DNA from: Drosophila pseudoobscura
Lineage: Eukaryota; Arthropoda; Insecta; Diptera; Drosophilidae
Assembly (NCBI RefSeq): GCF_009870125.1
Contig: NC_046683.1
Span: 20,221,001-20,285,000 of the forward strand
Direction: 5' to 3'
DNA: 64,000 nt
In this document: piece by piece, positions 33,015 through 45,106 of the stretch
Numbering within the stretch: position 1 is the stretch's first letter
Layout: each line of letters begins with the position of its first letter
Program-made: the position numbers and the translations under genes
Notes under the pieces: generated by a model
The model's input: only the letters and a program-made list of their open reading frames with translations
Told to the model about the DNA's origin: nothing
Database searches by the model: none

Positions 33015-34773
33015 ATGGGACCGACGGTGTCCCCGGTGGTATCGCCGGGGTATACCGAGGCGGGAAGTGATCTGGAATTGGTGAGGCGAAGCGCGAGGAG
33101 CCCCGGATAAGCAGACGCGAGGAGCCCCGGACCAGCAAGCGCGAGGAGCCCCACACCGGCAAGCGCGAGGAGCACCGGACCAGCAGACGCGAGGAGCCCC
33201 ACACCGGCAAGCGCGAGGAGCCCCGGACCAGCAAGCGCGATGAGCGGCCTGAGGGAGAAAGGAGGGGGCGCACGGAGACGCGGAAGGAGGAGCCCAGTGA
33301 GCGGGCCTCGAAGCGGGCGTCCACGCGGTCGACGCGTACGGCCAGGGAAGAGGAGTCGTCGGCACGCACAAGGGGGTGGTCGACGGCGCGGCGAGGGGAT
33401 CAGCGACCGACAAACCCACAGGTCGAGGAGCGGCAGCCAACGCCGACCGAAACCGCGGTCAAGGAGCCGCAGACAACGCCGGCTGACGTCACGGAAGACA
33501 ACGCGGCCGCTGAGGCACGACGCCTCGCGGAATGGCACCGGCGGTTCGCGCTGGCCGCGGCGACGGTGGAGCGGAGGCAACGGCGTGTGTGGGAGGACGC
33601 CCTGACGCTGGCAAAGAGGCTGAAGGCCACGCAGGAGGCTGAAAAGAAGGCGCAAGAAGCGGAGGCGGAGCGCCACACACGGGACGTCGCGCACCAATGG
33701 CGGTGCATTAGCCAGATCAACACAGCGGAGCACAGGGAGATGGCGCGTCTGCGTACGGAAGCGGAGAATGCAAGGGCGACGCGGGCGGAGGGCGCGGCAG
33801 GCGGGCTGGCGGTGATCTCCAGCGATGAGGAGGAGGCGGAGTGCCCACCAGCGCCGAAGGCGGCTCGAGTCCAGTCGCCCGAAGAGGAGTGGCAGGAGAG
33901 GCTACGACGAGCCGAGGTGGAGGAGGAAGAGCTCCAGCAGCAGCAGCAGCAGCGTCAGCAGCAGCAGCATCAGCAGCAGCAGCAGCATCAGCAGCAGCAG
34001 CAGCAGCAGCGTCAGCAGCAGCACTGGCACGGGCCACAGGGAGCCGCCATTGGGCCGTTCGTCTCGCAGGAGGTGCGCTCCGCGGTACGGGACGGCATGA
34101 TGTAGCACGTGCAAACGCTGCACATATCGTGGGCCTCGGGGCCCGCGCCTCAGCTGCCCGGGCAAGAGGCAAGGGAGGCTCGACTGTGGGAGGAGGCACC
34201 ACGCGCCAGTGACGAGCGGGCCCGAGGCGGCGGGCACGGCCACAGGGGTCGACAGGCCCAGCGGCGGCACCCACAGCCGAAGAGGTCGAGACGGAGGGTA
34301 CAACGAACACACCAACATCACTGACGGCGGAGGGCCCAGCGGCGGTACCCGAAGTCGAGGTGGCGACCGACGGCGAAGCGGGTGACGGCGCGAGAGCAAC
34401 GGCGGAAGCGGAGAAGGACGAGGCCGCGGAACACCACTCACCTGAGCCATGGGAGAGAGGACCTTGGCAATGGCCGGAACCCGGCCAGGGCGAGCGACCG
34501 AAGCTGGGCCGACAGGCGTCGTGCCCAGGGGAGCGGGCGGAGGCGCGCCGGCCCGAGCTCCAGCGCCAGGCATCGTGGCCCCAGACGAGATCGGCGGACA
34601 ACGCACGGTGGCGGCCCGTCAACCGCGAGGAGGGGCCGGCCGTCGTCACGCGCTCCCTCGCGCGGTTAAAGCCAACCTCAAGGAGGGTGAAGCGCCTGGT
34701 CCACGACGGTGGCGTACGGTACCGGCTGTTGGTGTCCACCGATCGGCAGGAGGTTTTCCGGGCTAAGTACTGA
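33015..34773 (+). pseudogene. Gag-like ORF of the GC-rich element, broken (unit A)
   Basis: Equivalent of the intact ORF at 46859-48727. It has the same 8-residue KREEPRTS-type repeats (about 33086-33254) and the same coiled-coil region, but lesions include a short deletion near 33082, a CAG expansion replacing about 40 codons (33935-34021), and a nonsense change at about 34103 (TGG to TAG). Not translatable as one protein. Confidence 0.8.
33935..34021 (+). repeat. CAG/CAT repeat encoding Gln/His run
   Basis: About 28 CAG-type triplets interrupted by CAT and CGT. Unit B has only a short CAG run at the corresponding place, preceded by non-repetitive coding sequence that A lacks. Confidence 0.9.
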
Positions 34774-35139
34774 GGAGGTGAGAAGAGTAGAGAAGAGGAA
34801 TGGGAAAAAAAAGTAACGGAAAACAAGAAAAAATAAAAAAAAACCCAAAAAACAAAAAAAAAAAACATGGTCTTACCTTGCAGCAGAGGAACGGCGGGGC
34901 ATCGCTAGAAATGATCGGGGAAGCTTGAATGAAGGCGGCGGAGGGCGTCAAAGCGGGAGGAAAACTTACCCGAAGCATCCAGAGGGCCGGCGGAAGGCAT
35001 GCGCGCCAGCGAAGGGCAGTAGGGAAAACCAGACGCGCACAAGAAAAACAAAGAAAACACCCGGCATCGCGAGAAAATAGTACGTTTCCAGTCCATTGAG
35101 GAATTCGCGATCCGGAAGTAGAATACGCACGCTGCGACA

Positions 35140-35337
35140 TATCGAGTAGATCGCAAAGACGACCCTACGCTTTATCGAGTGGAGCGTAAGGGCAACGCTG
35201 TGTCATATCGAGTAGGTCAGAATAGCGACCATACCCTATATCGGGCGGGGCGAAAGAAGCTCCTATGCGAACTATCGATAAGGGGGAATCGAATCGATCG
35301 CGCGCATCGAGGAGATACGGCAACACCGCAAGGCGCA
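35140..35337. repeat. 33-bp periodic TATCGAG repeat (6 units)
   Basis: TATCG occurs at 35140, 35173, 35206, 35239 and 35273, and CATCG at 35305, a 33-bp spacing with one 34 and one 32. The motif TATCGAGTRG recurs while the rest of the unit is diverged. One unit holds TATCGATA (35273-35280), the DRE/BEAF-type octamer. It lies between the ORF and the 3' LTR. Confidence 0.75.
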
Positions 35338-36306
35338 AGGCCGAAAGAGGGCGCAAGGGGCACCCGGGTCGAGAACAAAGCACGCGCGCGCCGGTCGCGC
35401 GGGGTTTTTTGAAACATCCCAAACCTGGAACGCGGAAAACCGGGGTTTTCCGCCAATAAAAGAAAGGGGGAAGTGTGAGGAAAGGTATTCCCACACGTAG
35501 GGGGCAGTATAGGGTTAAGCGCTAACGGCCGTTATCCGGGGACACCGGAGGCGGCGAATTCCCGAGGAGAGCTCTCCCGGGGTCCCAAGATGAGAGGGGA
35601 GGACCCCTGGAGAGAGAGCAGCGGGATGACGGGATCGGGCCGGCAGTGGCCCAGCGCATGACCAAATATGGTCATGAGATCACGCCACCAGCCAGGTCCC
35701 GTTAGAGAGCGACAAGGGAATGAAGGAACGCCGATGGAAAAATACGGGCACCGCATGGCGGAAAGTGCCGTTAGCGCCAGGCGGCATCGACGGGCCGCGA
35801 CCAGGAAAGTGGACAGTAAGCAGACGGAGCCAACAAGAGTGAAGTGAATAGTGAGCCACGAAAGTGAGACCAAGCGAAGGGAAAAGAACCGTAGAAAGCG
35901 AAAGCGTTGTGTGAGGATTGAGAGGCGGACTCGAGCGTGCAGCCAAGAGCCAAAGACCCCAATCCCTTGAACCAACGGCGCCACGCTTGAAGCGCATCTC
36001 ACCAGGAGTGAGGCACCCTCGGGCCGAAAAGCCACGTGAGTCGAGTGAGAGAGAACGCGTCAGGCGCCTGACTGAGAGGTGGATTTGGGCCACGTGCCAA
36101 GAATCGCTAGCCCCAGTCAGTAGAGCCGGCGGTGCCACGCTTGGCGACGCCGTGAGGGGCCCAGGGAGCGACGCGCTCATCGAACCACAGAGGAGAACCA
36201 GCACCGGAGTCGGAATAGCGTAAGATAGACTTAAGATACCAATAAAGCATATTACCATACCAGTACAAGACCCAACCCGTGCCTTCTTACTTGTCGTCGG
36301 GGCAAC

Positions 36307-37349
36307 ATACAAATATTGTTGCAGCGAGCCTATCGACCGCTGAGCCAGCCCAGCTGCATCAGACGGAGAAGAACGGTTCGTTACAGTATATGCAATATAT
36401 GCAAACATATTCGTTGCCCGCGTCGTGTGTGTGTGCAATCGGCAATCAATTTTTTTGTAAAATATCATCGCGTCGGTCGCGCCAACAATAATTTTGTGCA
36501 AATTCTGCTACTGCCGAGGGATGCCCTGCGATAAAGACAGGAAAGTAGCAGTTGGATTCAAAGATCCAAAAGAGGATTCAGAGGTATTTGTGCAGAAAAT
36601 TGAAGGCTGAGCAAAAGACATTCAGATTTCTCTTTGAGGTGTCTTGTGCTGAAAACATTGCACATCGCCTTCAATTCTAGGCACAGACGTATGATATACA
36701 TATAGTAGAGCTTGATTGCATGCATTTTATTAGTAATTGCATAAATATAACTAAAAACATAAATACATACATACATATCGACACAAACAGACATATGTAT
36801 GTGAACCGCTATTTGGACGCAACAGTTACATATATGTACATACATACATCCAAGCCACGGCGTATAGAAAATATCCACACATACATATGTACAAGCAGCA
36901 GCACCGGTGCATTATTTCGTTTTCTCTTCTCCACTGCTGCTTGCGTTGTATTTGTTGGGAGAATTTTCGTTGCCGCTCTTGAGCTTAACGGTGCGCCAAG
37001 TGACGCGCTACCCTGTATCTAACGGGTATATTGTTTTCGGCTGTTACTTGCCAAGTGACGCTACCCTGTATCTAACGGGTATATTGTTTTCGGCTGTTAC
37101 TTGCCAAGTGACGCGCTACCCTGTATCTAACGGGTATATTGTTTTCGGCTGTTACTTGCCAAGTGACGCGCTACCCTGTATCTAACGGGTATATTGTTTT
37201 CGGCTGTTACTTGCAACAACTCTTTCCCTTGATACCTCGTGCCTCGACATTCAATTAAAAATCGTTTTCGATTATCGTTCTTGTTCAAAAATTTAAAAAA
37301 AAAAAATAATAATAATAATAATAAATAAATAAATAGAAACACAACCATT
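36307..37349 (+). other. Spacer upstream of BEL gag (unit A)
   Basis: Non-coding. Contains CATA/TACA microsatellites (about 36760-36890), a 55-bp minisatellite (36996-37213) and an (AAT/AAAT)n run just before the gag ATG. No BEL 5' LTR is recognisable here. Confidence 0.5.
36996..37213 (+). repeat. 55-bp minisatellite, 4 copies (unit A)
   Basis: Four near-identical 55-bp units starting CCAAGTGACGCGCTACCCTG, one lacking 2 bp (total 218 bp). Unit B has exactly two (110 bp). Confidence 0.95.
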
Positions 37350-38520
37350 ATGGCAGAAAAAAGTAAACCCACTCTTGCAGACTTAAAGATTAAGCTCAAA
37401 AGTAGAGTAAAAAGCATTCGCCGCTTAGAGGATCGATTAGATCAAGGGTCGATTCCTTTGCAATTACCGGAATTACAATGTAGATTAGATTGTTTGAATG
37501 CTTCAATTGAAAAGGCTAACCACTTGCAGGAGCAAATCGAGGACATAACAGGTGATGATGCATATGCAGCCGAGTTGGAAGAGCTGATAATTGTCACCAA
37601 AGGAAAGATAATGTCGCTTATCGCCGCCTTTGATGCAGCAAGCGAGACGAAGCCAGTGTCTTCTTCAGCCCCAACTCATGCTAGACTTCCGAAATTGGCA
37701 TTACCCAAATTTAGTGGTAAACACTCGGAATTCAAAAATTTCATTTGCCTCTTTGAAAGACTAGTCCATAGCGACAACAGCATATCGGTGATCGAAAAAT
37801 TTAATCATTTCATTTCGTGCCTCTCTGATGAAGCATTAGGAACAATAAAGGCGTTCCAAGTCACCGAGGCAAATTATGAAAAGGCCATGGCTGGCCTAAA
37901 ACGAGTATATGACAACGATTATTTGATTTTCACGAATAATATTTCCAAATTGTTCAATCTGCCGAGAATGTCGCATCAATCTGCATCATCTCTAAGAACT
38001 CTAATCGATACTGTTTCGTCGATTTACGGATCGTTACTGTCGATCGGAGATGATAAAAAAATTTCGAATGCAATGCTCATTCATCTCGTTTTAAACAGAG
38101 TCGACCCAGTGACGAAACAAAAGTGGGATGAATAGCTTACTTATGAGAAGTTGCCGCTTTGGTCCGACTTTGAGAAAGTCTTGAATCGTCGATACCAGCA
38201 TCTGTCTGCTGAAGAATCGACCAAGCCAAGGCAAGACAAAGTCATGCCAAGCAAGCAACATAATCGCAGTTCATTTGCTTGTTCTTCCACTTCCACCAAA
38301 AGTAGAACTCAGCAAACTTGTAGCTACTGCAATTCAGGAGACCATGTAGTGTCAAATGGATGATGGTGATGGTGATGGAAAGGTTTGAGTTTGCTAAGTC
38401 GGCATCCCTATGCATTAATTGTCTGCGAAAAGGCCACGCTGTTGTAAAATGCAAAGCCAATAAATGTCGAATGCAGCCGCTCACATCATACATTATTGCA
38501 TCGATACACAGTGTCGGCTA
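37350..38520 (+). pseudogene. BEL/Pao Gag (unit A), broken
   Basis: ATG at 37350. The N-terminal coiled region (KIKLKSRVKSIRRLEDRLD) and the capsid-like LPKLALPKFSGKHSEFKNF are typical of BEL/Pao Gag, which packages the element RNA. Lesions: a nonsense codon at about 38135 (CAG to TAG relative to B), and loss of the second half of the first zinc knuckle near 38355, where a GATGGT-like run replaces about 24 bp. The second knuckle (CINCLRKGHAVVKC) is intact here, unlike in B. A frame change before pol near 38470 is shared with B. Confidence 0.85.
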
Positions 38521-41500
38521 ATAGTCTCGCGTTACCACCACCCCAAGAGAGTCCTTCTCCTCCATCAAATCAGAATCAACCTTCCACGTCACATGTTTTG
38601 CATGCGACAGCGTTGGACAGGGTAATTCTGGCTACGCCGATCGTAAGCGTCCGAACTAAGAGCGGTGAACACATTCTGGCCAGAGCTCTGCTCGACTCTA
38701 GATTACAAACAAATTTCATTACCGAGGACCTCGCTAATCGCTTACAGATCCGTAGAGAGGAGTCCTGTATTAACTTGCTTGGAATTGGTGAATCTAATTC
38801 TCAAGTAAAGGATAAAATACATACAGTGGTGAAGTCGCGAATAAATGGTAGTGAGTTCTCCTTTGATTTTTGGATCCTGAAATCAATTTCAGGTTATCAC
38901 CCTGACCAGTCAGTGAATGTGACTGACGGGCGAATCCCAGAGAACCTACCACTGGCAGACCCTTATTTCTACAAGCCACAAAGAATAGATGTGTTAATTG
39001 GAGCAGAATCGTTCTTTGAATTATTAGCTGTTGGTCAAATTAAACAAGGTCCTGACTTTCCAACTCTTCAGAAAACCCTTCTTGGTTGGGTTGTGTCGGG
39101 AAAATATGTTTCCAGGAGTTCTGCTCCTCAAATTACAAACAGTTTGAGTTGCAGTGAAGAGTTGCTAGTATCCATCGATAGGACCTTGAAAAAGTTTTGG
39201 TCACTGGAAGAAATGCCATCTACCAAGAAAATTGCCACACCTGAGCACAAGCTATGTGAAGAACACTATCGTAAGACGACTCAGGTACTATCATCAGGTC
39301 GGTTCGAAGTAAGGCTCCCGTTTAAATCAGATCCAAATTGTTTAGGCAACTCCTTTGAGGTTGCGAAACGGCGGTTTTTGTCGCTTGAAAGACGATTGCA
39401 TCGTGACCCTGAGTTGAAGAAAATGTACTTGGAATTCATGGAAGAGTACCTCTCCTTAGGTCATATGTCTCCTACTGACAATACGATTCCTTCTACTCCA
39501 CACTACGTAATCCCTCATCAGTGTGTTCTGAGGCCCCAAAGTACGTCTACCAAGCTCCGAGTCGTGTTCGATGCTTCGTCCAAGACGTCCTCACAGGTGG
39601 CCTTAAATGACATTCTGATGGTGGGACCTACCATTCAAGAGGAATTATACTCGACACTTCTCCGTTTCCGTCTGCACAGGTTTGCCCTGACTGCTGATGT
39701 TAAAAAGATGTATCGCCAAGTGATGGTGAACGAAGCGGATCGGCAGTTTCAGCTCATAGTGTGGAGAAGAGACCCTTCTGAATCCTTGAGATTATACAAG
39801 CTCAACACTGTAACCTATGGGACTGGACCAGCCCCATTCTTAGCTATCCGGTGTTTGAAAAGGTTGAGTGAGTCTGCGAAGCTCTCATTCCCTAGAGCTG
39901 CTAACGTTATTGGGTCCGACTTTTACGTCGATGACTTGTTGACAGGTGCTGCATGCGTAGAGGAGCTAAGGGCAATTAAGTCTGAAGTGTCTCAGGTTCT
40001 TCAGACTGCAGGGTTTGAGTTGACTAAGTGGTTTTCAAACTCACCCGAGATCACCGCATCTGAGAGCACAGCCAAACCCATAACAAGCTCGGATTCAGAG
40101 TTGACAAAGGCGTTAGGAATCTCATGGTTACCTACTGACGATGCCTTTAAGTTCAAAATTCACAATTCAGTTATGGGTCTCCGAGCGACAAAACGGAACA
40201 TACTATCGGTGACAACAAAGTTGTTTGACCCCCTTGGTTTATTAAGTCCTATCGTTATAAAAGGCAAGATCCTATTGCAGGAGCTTTGGCTTAACAAACT
40301 AGATTGGGAAGAGTCGATCCCGCTGCATTTGGAAACAGCGTGGAATAAGTTGAAAAATACACTATCTCCATGGGAAGATGTATTCCGATCCGATGTCACC
40401 GGTTCAAATACATGCCTTTGCTGACGCCTCCATGAGAGCGTATGGAGCGTGCGTCTATATACGTAGCAGAACTGCAGAAGGGTAGTATCAAAAGTATCAT
40501 TGTTGACTTCGAAATCCAAAGTAGCGCCGCTCAAGACCAAAACGCTCCCAAGGCTTGAGTTATGTGCCGCTCACCTTCTCGCAGATCTCTGTCACAGAAT
40601 CAAGCCCCTATTAAACGTGCCCATTGAACGAGTCGTTTATTGGTCGGATTCCGAGGTAACTCTCCATTGGATCCGGTCTCATCCATCGTCGTTGTCGACT
40701 TTCGTTTCAAATAGAGTGGTTGAGATTCAAGAGTGGTCAGATGATGCTACGTGGCGGCATGTACCCACGAAACAGAACCCAGCAGATATTGTCTCAAGAG
40801 GTTGTGACGTCGATGAAATCGTTCAGTCAATTTGGTTCGAAGGACCATCATTTCTGAAAGAGGAAGAAGAAAACTGGCCCAAGAACGCTCATTTCGAACA
40901 CTCCGATGATCTTCAGCTGGAAAAGAGGAAGACTGCGGTCGGGCTGACCGCGGCTGTGCGAAGCTCGGAGCTGTTAGATGTCATCGAGGGATTCTCGTCA
41001 CACCTCAAACTGCTTAGAGTGTTCGTGTATGTGTTCCGCTTTATAAGAAAATGTAAAGACCCAAGCCTAAAATTCGAAAAAACTATCTCACCGACCGAAT
41101 ACAATGAAGCCTTTTATAAAATTGTCGAAATCGTCCAGCATCACGAGTATCAAGGAGAAATCGAAAAGGTTAGGAAAGGATCTACAATTGGTCCTAGTCT
41201 TTAGCGGTTGAGCCCATTCATCCATGAAGACACAGGGACTTGGTGTAACTTTTCGTTGTTGCGAGTGGGGGCGCGACTAGCCAAAGCTCCTATATCATAC
41301 GATGCCAAGTTTCCTCTGCTTTTGACTAAGCGCTCGCAATTCGTGCGAAGCTATATTCGTCATCTGCACCATTCGAATTTTCATGTCGGCCCACGAGCAC
41401 TTGTGAGAATCCTTCGACAGAGCGTGTGGATAGTGAACGCTCAGGAGGTCTGCCGTCAGACAGTTCGATCATGTATGCGCTGTTTTAAATGCAAGCCTCG

Positions 41501-42471
41501 ATTGCTGACGCAACTCATGGGAAATTTACCCGCAGATCGACTCCGTGCTCTCCGCCCATTTTCAATTTGCGGCGTTGACTTTTGTGGACCAGTGCACACG
41601 ACATTGAAAATTCGCGGAAGGCCCCCATACAAGTCATACATTGCGCTTTTTGTTTGTTTTGCGTCCAAGGCGGTTCACCTAGAAATAGTTTCCGATCTAA
41701 CCACTGATTGTTTTTTGTTGGCTTTTCAAAGGTTCGTCGGGCGCCGAGGATATCCCCAAGTCGTTCATTGCGACAACGGGACGAACTTCGTCGGAGCGAG
41801 CCGCCATCTCAGCGCTCTGCGGATCAGGCTCAAGGAGCAAGGAGACGCAATTCGCGACTTCGCGTCAATGAACGGATGCGAATTTGCGTTCATACCGCCG
41901 CGAGCTCTTCACATGGGAGGGCTATGGGAGGTAGGTGTAAAAACTGCCAAGAGCCTACTCCTACGGGCGGAAGGCAGCGCGCTCCTAACCGCCGAAGAGC
42001 ACGCCACAGTCCTCGTCGGCATCGAGGCCATAATGAACTCGAGGCCGCTGGGAGCCATCAGCCAAGATCCAAGCGACGGCGAGGCCCTAACACCTGGGCA
42101 CCTACTGACAGGCGGGTCGCTCATCGCCCCCCCAGCACTGCGGACTCCGGACCAGGAGAGTCTCAGTTGCTTGCGGCGATGGCGACTTGTCTCGTCAGTC
42201 AGGCAAGCGTTTTGGCAGCGATGGTCCCGCAAATATGTCCTAGGGCTGCAAATTCGGGGCAAATGGCACCAGCAGCAAACCGAACCTCGAGGAAGGAGAC
42301 CTCGTCATCGTGGCCGAGGACAATCTGCCGCTTCAGGAGTGGCTCGTGGGGAGGGTCATCGCCACGCACGCAGGAGAGGACGGCATGGTCAGGGTCGTCG
42401 AAATAAGGACTAGCACTGGAGCAGTTTTTCGGCGGCCCATACACAAATTAGCGCCGCTCCCAATGTGTTGA
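38496..42471 (+). pseudogene. BEL/Pao pol (unit A), broken
   Basis: Domains in order: protease (the active-site DSG has become DSR in ALLDSRLQTNFI), RT with DVKKMYRQV and YVDDLL, RNase H (FADAS, PRLELCAAH and YWSDSEVTLHW), integrase zinc finger (H-H-C-C in HHSNFHVGPRAL...CMRCFKCK) and core (GVDFCGPVH, HCDNGTNF, MGGLWEVGV with the glutamate). A deletion near 40375 and another change near 40485 shift the frame in RNase H, and a stop occurs at about 41204. A 1-bp insertion near 42280 alters the last part. The integrase tryptophan-glutamate codons are intact here, whereas B has a stop. Confidence 0.85.
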
Positions 42472-42499
42472 AGCCGATGCAGGCGTTCAACGGGGCCGG

Positions 42500-42810
42500 T
42501 GTTGCGTGACCTTCCATCCATGGCCACAATTATTAGTTATTGATCTGAATTATGAAGTCTAGTGTAAGTCAGGCTAGGGCAAAGCGGGAGCGCAATAAAA
42601 GCTCGCTCTCTCGCTCTTGGCGAATTCGCCCCGCTTTGCCACCGTAGGATAGCTAGAGTAAGAGATTTGAATTGTGAAGAAAATATAGTTGTTCGCCAAT
42701 CTTGAATTAGATCGAGCGTATCAAGTTTTTCGCCCCGCCAAATAAATAATTTAAATTACAGCCACCCAAAGTTTTCGGTAATTGATTAGAAAAACTCTTC
42801 TAATTTTTCA
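42500..42810 (+). repeat. BEL LTR (311 bp), end of unit A
   Basis: TGTTGCGTGACC...TTTTTCA directly after the pol end and an AACGGGGCCGG tract. Contains CAATAAAAGCTCG (TATA-like). Repeated at 56315 and 59221. The next base starts the following array unit. Confidence 0.8.
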
Positions 42811-45106
42811 CCGTGCTTCGCCCTAACCTAAAAGTCAGATCATGGCATGGGCAGGTTAAGTGAATTAAACAAACCCCAACGGAACGGGTAGAACCCGTAT
42901 GAACCTCTTTGTGGCCCATTGTGCACTTACTCCCAAAGAACATATGTGCGCTTGTTAGGCCATTGACCCTGTTGACGCCCCTTAATAGAATATAGGATTA
43001 AATTACTTTATAAAGATTAACAATTTGAAGATTTGAATTAATATGTAAATAGTACTAAAATTGTGAATTAATTTGAAGTTGGCGCGTTACATTATGTACA
43101 TATAAAGAAGCGCAATCGATAGTATCAATAGTATCGAGCCAAAACGATCTGAATTATGATCACTAGATTTAAGAGATATATACGAAATAAAACGAACGAG
43201 CAAGGAACTACATCGAGCGGATTAAGGAAGGTCTTAATTGTGTAGACGGATTCCACTGGAAAACTGTTGTAGGGACTTAGCTCGTACAGACCCCTTTGTG
43301 CCCGTGAAACGAAACCAGCTGCTTGGAGCTCTTTCCGTGCCCACACCTTGGTCTATGTATCAAGACCTACCCCAACGAACATGAATAAACGAATAAATAA
43401 TATAAATAGAAATTAAATATGGAATAATTTGATTTATGCACTATATATGCCCAAAAAAGTCCCTAAACAAAGAGAAAAAGAAAAGATGATCAAAATAATC
43501 CGGTGTTAGCCGTGGTCATGCGTGTCCATGTGTGTGTGCTCTCTCTCTAAAGCTTACAGGTATTCCCCTCGCAGAAAGATCTTTTGAGCGTGGCCGGAAC
43601 ATGAAAGTACGTAAGGGAACACACTCCCAGTTATCCGTTATAAACTTTTAACATAAAGAGACAAAAACCATACATGCCCGGTCGCCCGTGTTATTATTGT
43701 TATAAAATTATTATTCTTATATTTTTAATTCTCTTATTGCCCTAGCTTATACTCATCCCTTAATTATATATAATTTTCTTTCTACCCATGTACTTAGCTT
43801 TAGGCCCTATCGTTAAAAATAAATATTGTCAATGATTTGGAAATGATTTGTTAAAAGATTTTTATTTAGGAGCCATGCAGGGATCGATGAGGGAGAGTGG
43901 GGTATGACCCCAGGCGAGAAAAGGGATCATCCATAAGCCATATTTTCTCCGGAATTAGGATGGTCAAGGTTGGGAGGGCCATGGCTGTTGCATCCAACAC
44001 CAGCACAGCTACCCGTCGGTTCGGATATGCATGGCGGAGGTCAACTTCCCTTTCCCTTTAACTCCTTTGTCCCTTCTAATTCCCGAGCCTCCCCAGCCTC
44101 CTCATCCTCCTTCCCCAACCCCCTGACACTAGTCTTACGGTCATATGCAACGTATTGCACGCGAACAAAAATAGTAAGATAAGGCATCGACGCGAGCACG
44201 TAAAGGAAAGGACCAGTATAGGTATATAGAAAAGGTGAGAAACAAGGAATATCTCTCTGCAAGGAAAAAAACAAATTCTGACATAACCTTTCCTTAAAAT
44301 CAGATCCGTTTTCTTCAATGGCAGGAAAACCCTGAAAAAGTGGCTAGGCTTCCCGACGCAACATTCTTTGGCAGACCAGCAGCCGCAGCAACGGGAATTT
44401 TTCGCAGTCTGGGTATGTTCGATTGTCAGGAGCGGGTGAGCGGGGTCAACGACCGGAGCAGAACGTCGGGAGAAAGAAAACAGGGTTTGGGTTTAACTAA
44501 ACGTTAAAATCAGTTAAAGTTAAAATATCGAAAATCAAAAACAAATTCAAGATCACAAACACATTCACAACCGGACAAAAAAAAAGAACAAGTGAAAATT
44601 AACTGTAACATGCAAACTGCGTGCAAGAAGATCTGAAATGATTTGTGAAACAACCAGAACAACAATGTAACACGACACAAATACTCTATCAGGCAAAACA
44701 CAAAATTAAAACACAAAAACATCTAACTACCACCGATCTTCGAGAAGGCCTTCGTCGAGTGCTTGGGTGAGTCTCAACAAAGAAAATCAAGAAAGAGAAA
44801 AAAAAAAAAAAACTATGTATGTATGTATGTATGTACATATGTATGTAAAATCAATTGAAACACAGCACGAGCGTCGAAGAGACATACCCTTCTTTGCAAG
44901 AAAGAGTATGCGTTTGAGCGACGCGTAGAAGAAAAAGAGTGTGGAGAGAGAGAACGATGCAAGCAGCAAAGCCTTTACTCCGATTCTTACGGTGTTTGTT
45001 TTGATTATTGCGTTTCCTGACTTCTTCGTCTCGTTGGTGGTTGAATAAGGAAACATTTGCATTTCATCTTTATACGTACATGTACATACATATATGTACA
45101 TATGTA
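42811..45106 (+). other. Leader segment of unit B, non-coding
   Basis: Shares with C and D the losses of leader DNA relative to A. A short filler (TATATAGAAAAG at about 44222) replaces about 245 bp. A TATG microsatellite has expanded at about 44815-44850. No protein recognised. Confidence 0.4.
42970..43288 (+). mobile_element. Solo LTR, 319 bp, in unit B
   Basis: TGTTGACGCCCC...CTCGTACA flanked by the 5-bp duplication GACCC (42965-42969 and 43289-43293). Unit A shows the uninterrupted site. A 5-bp duplication and TGTT start suit a BEL/Pao-type LTR left after LTR-LTR recombination. It is not the same LTR as the one ending each unit. Confidence 0.9.

Larger units (their letters stand above)
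32213..36306 (+). mobile_element. GC-rich LTR element (unit A copy)
   Basis: Begins TGTGAGGAACCATGG inside the Tc1-like gene. A related block (TGTGAGGAAAGGTATTCCCAC) starts the 3' LTR at 35474, after the purine tract GAAAGGGGGAAG. The 5' LTR has TATAAAA at 32551. The two LTRs match only in their first part (for example around GGATCGGGCCGGCAGT) and then differ, so one is chimeric. The 3' border is uncertain: ATAC occurs both before 32213 and at 36307-36310. There is one gag-like ORF and no pol, so it is non-autonomous. Confidence 0.7.
28730..42810 (+). repeat. Tandem array unit A (14,081 bp)
   Basis: First and most diverged unit. Starts CCGTGCTTCGCCC and ends at the CA of a BEL LTR. Contains leader, Tc1-like remnant, GC-rich LTR element, spacer, BEL gag-pol and LTR. 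Lacks the solo LTR present in B, C and D (empty site CCATTGACCCCTTTG at about 28882) and keeps about 270, 245 and 95 bp of leader that B, C and D have lost. Confidence 0.9.

Noticed and set aside
32834..33733. Large minus-strand open frame (about 300 residues) opposite the GC-rich ORF
   Set aside because: GC-rich coding DNA leaves all frames open. Leu/Arg/Pro-rich text repeats the antisense of the 24-bp repeats, and the plus-strand ORF explains the region.
33717..34868. 383-residue minus-strand open frame with alanine runs
   Set aside because: Antisense shadow of the CAG run and of the GC-rich ORF. It begins in a poly-T/poly-A tract.
36307..37349. BEL 5' LTR expected upstream of gag
   Set aside because: No stretch here matches the 311-bp LTR at 42500, and no TG...CA block with a primer-binding site could be defined.
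41708..42406. Basic Arg/Ser-rich plus-strand frame overlapping the BEL integrase (also at 55524 and 58430)
   Set aside because: Out-of-frame shadow of the integrase. It shows no independent conservation beyond the underlying pol.
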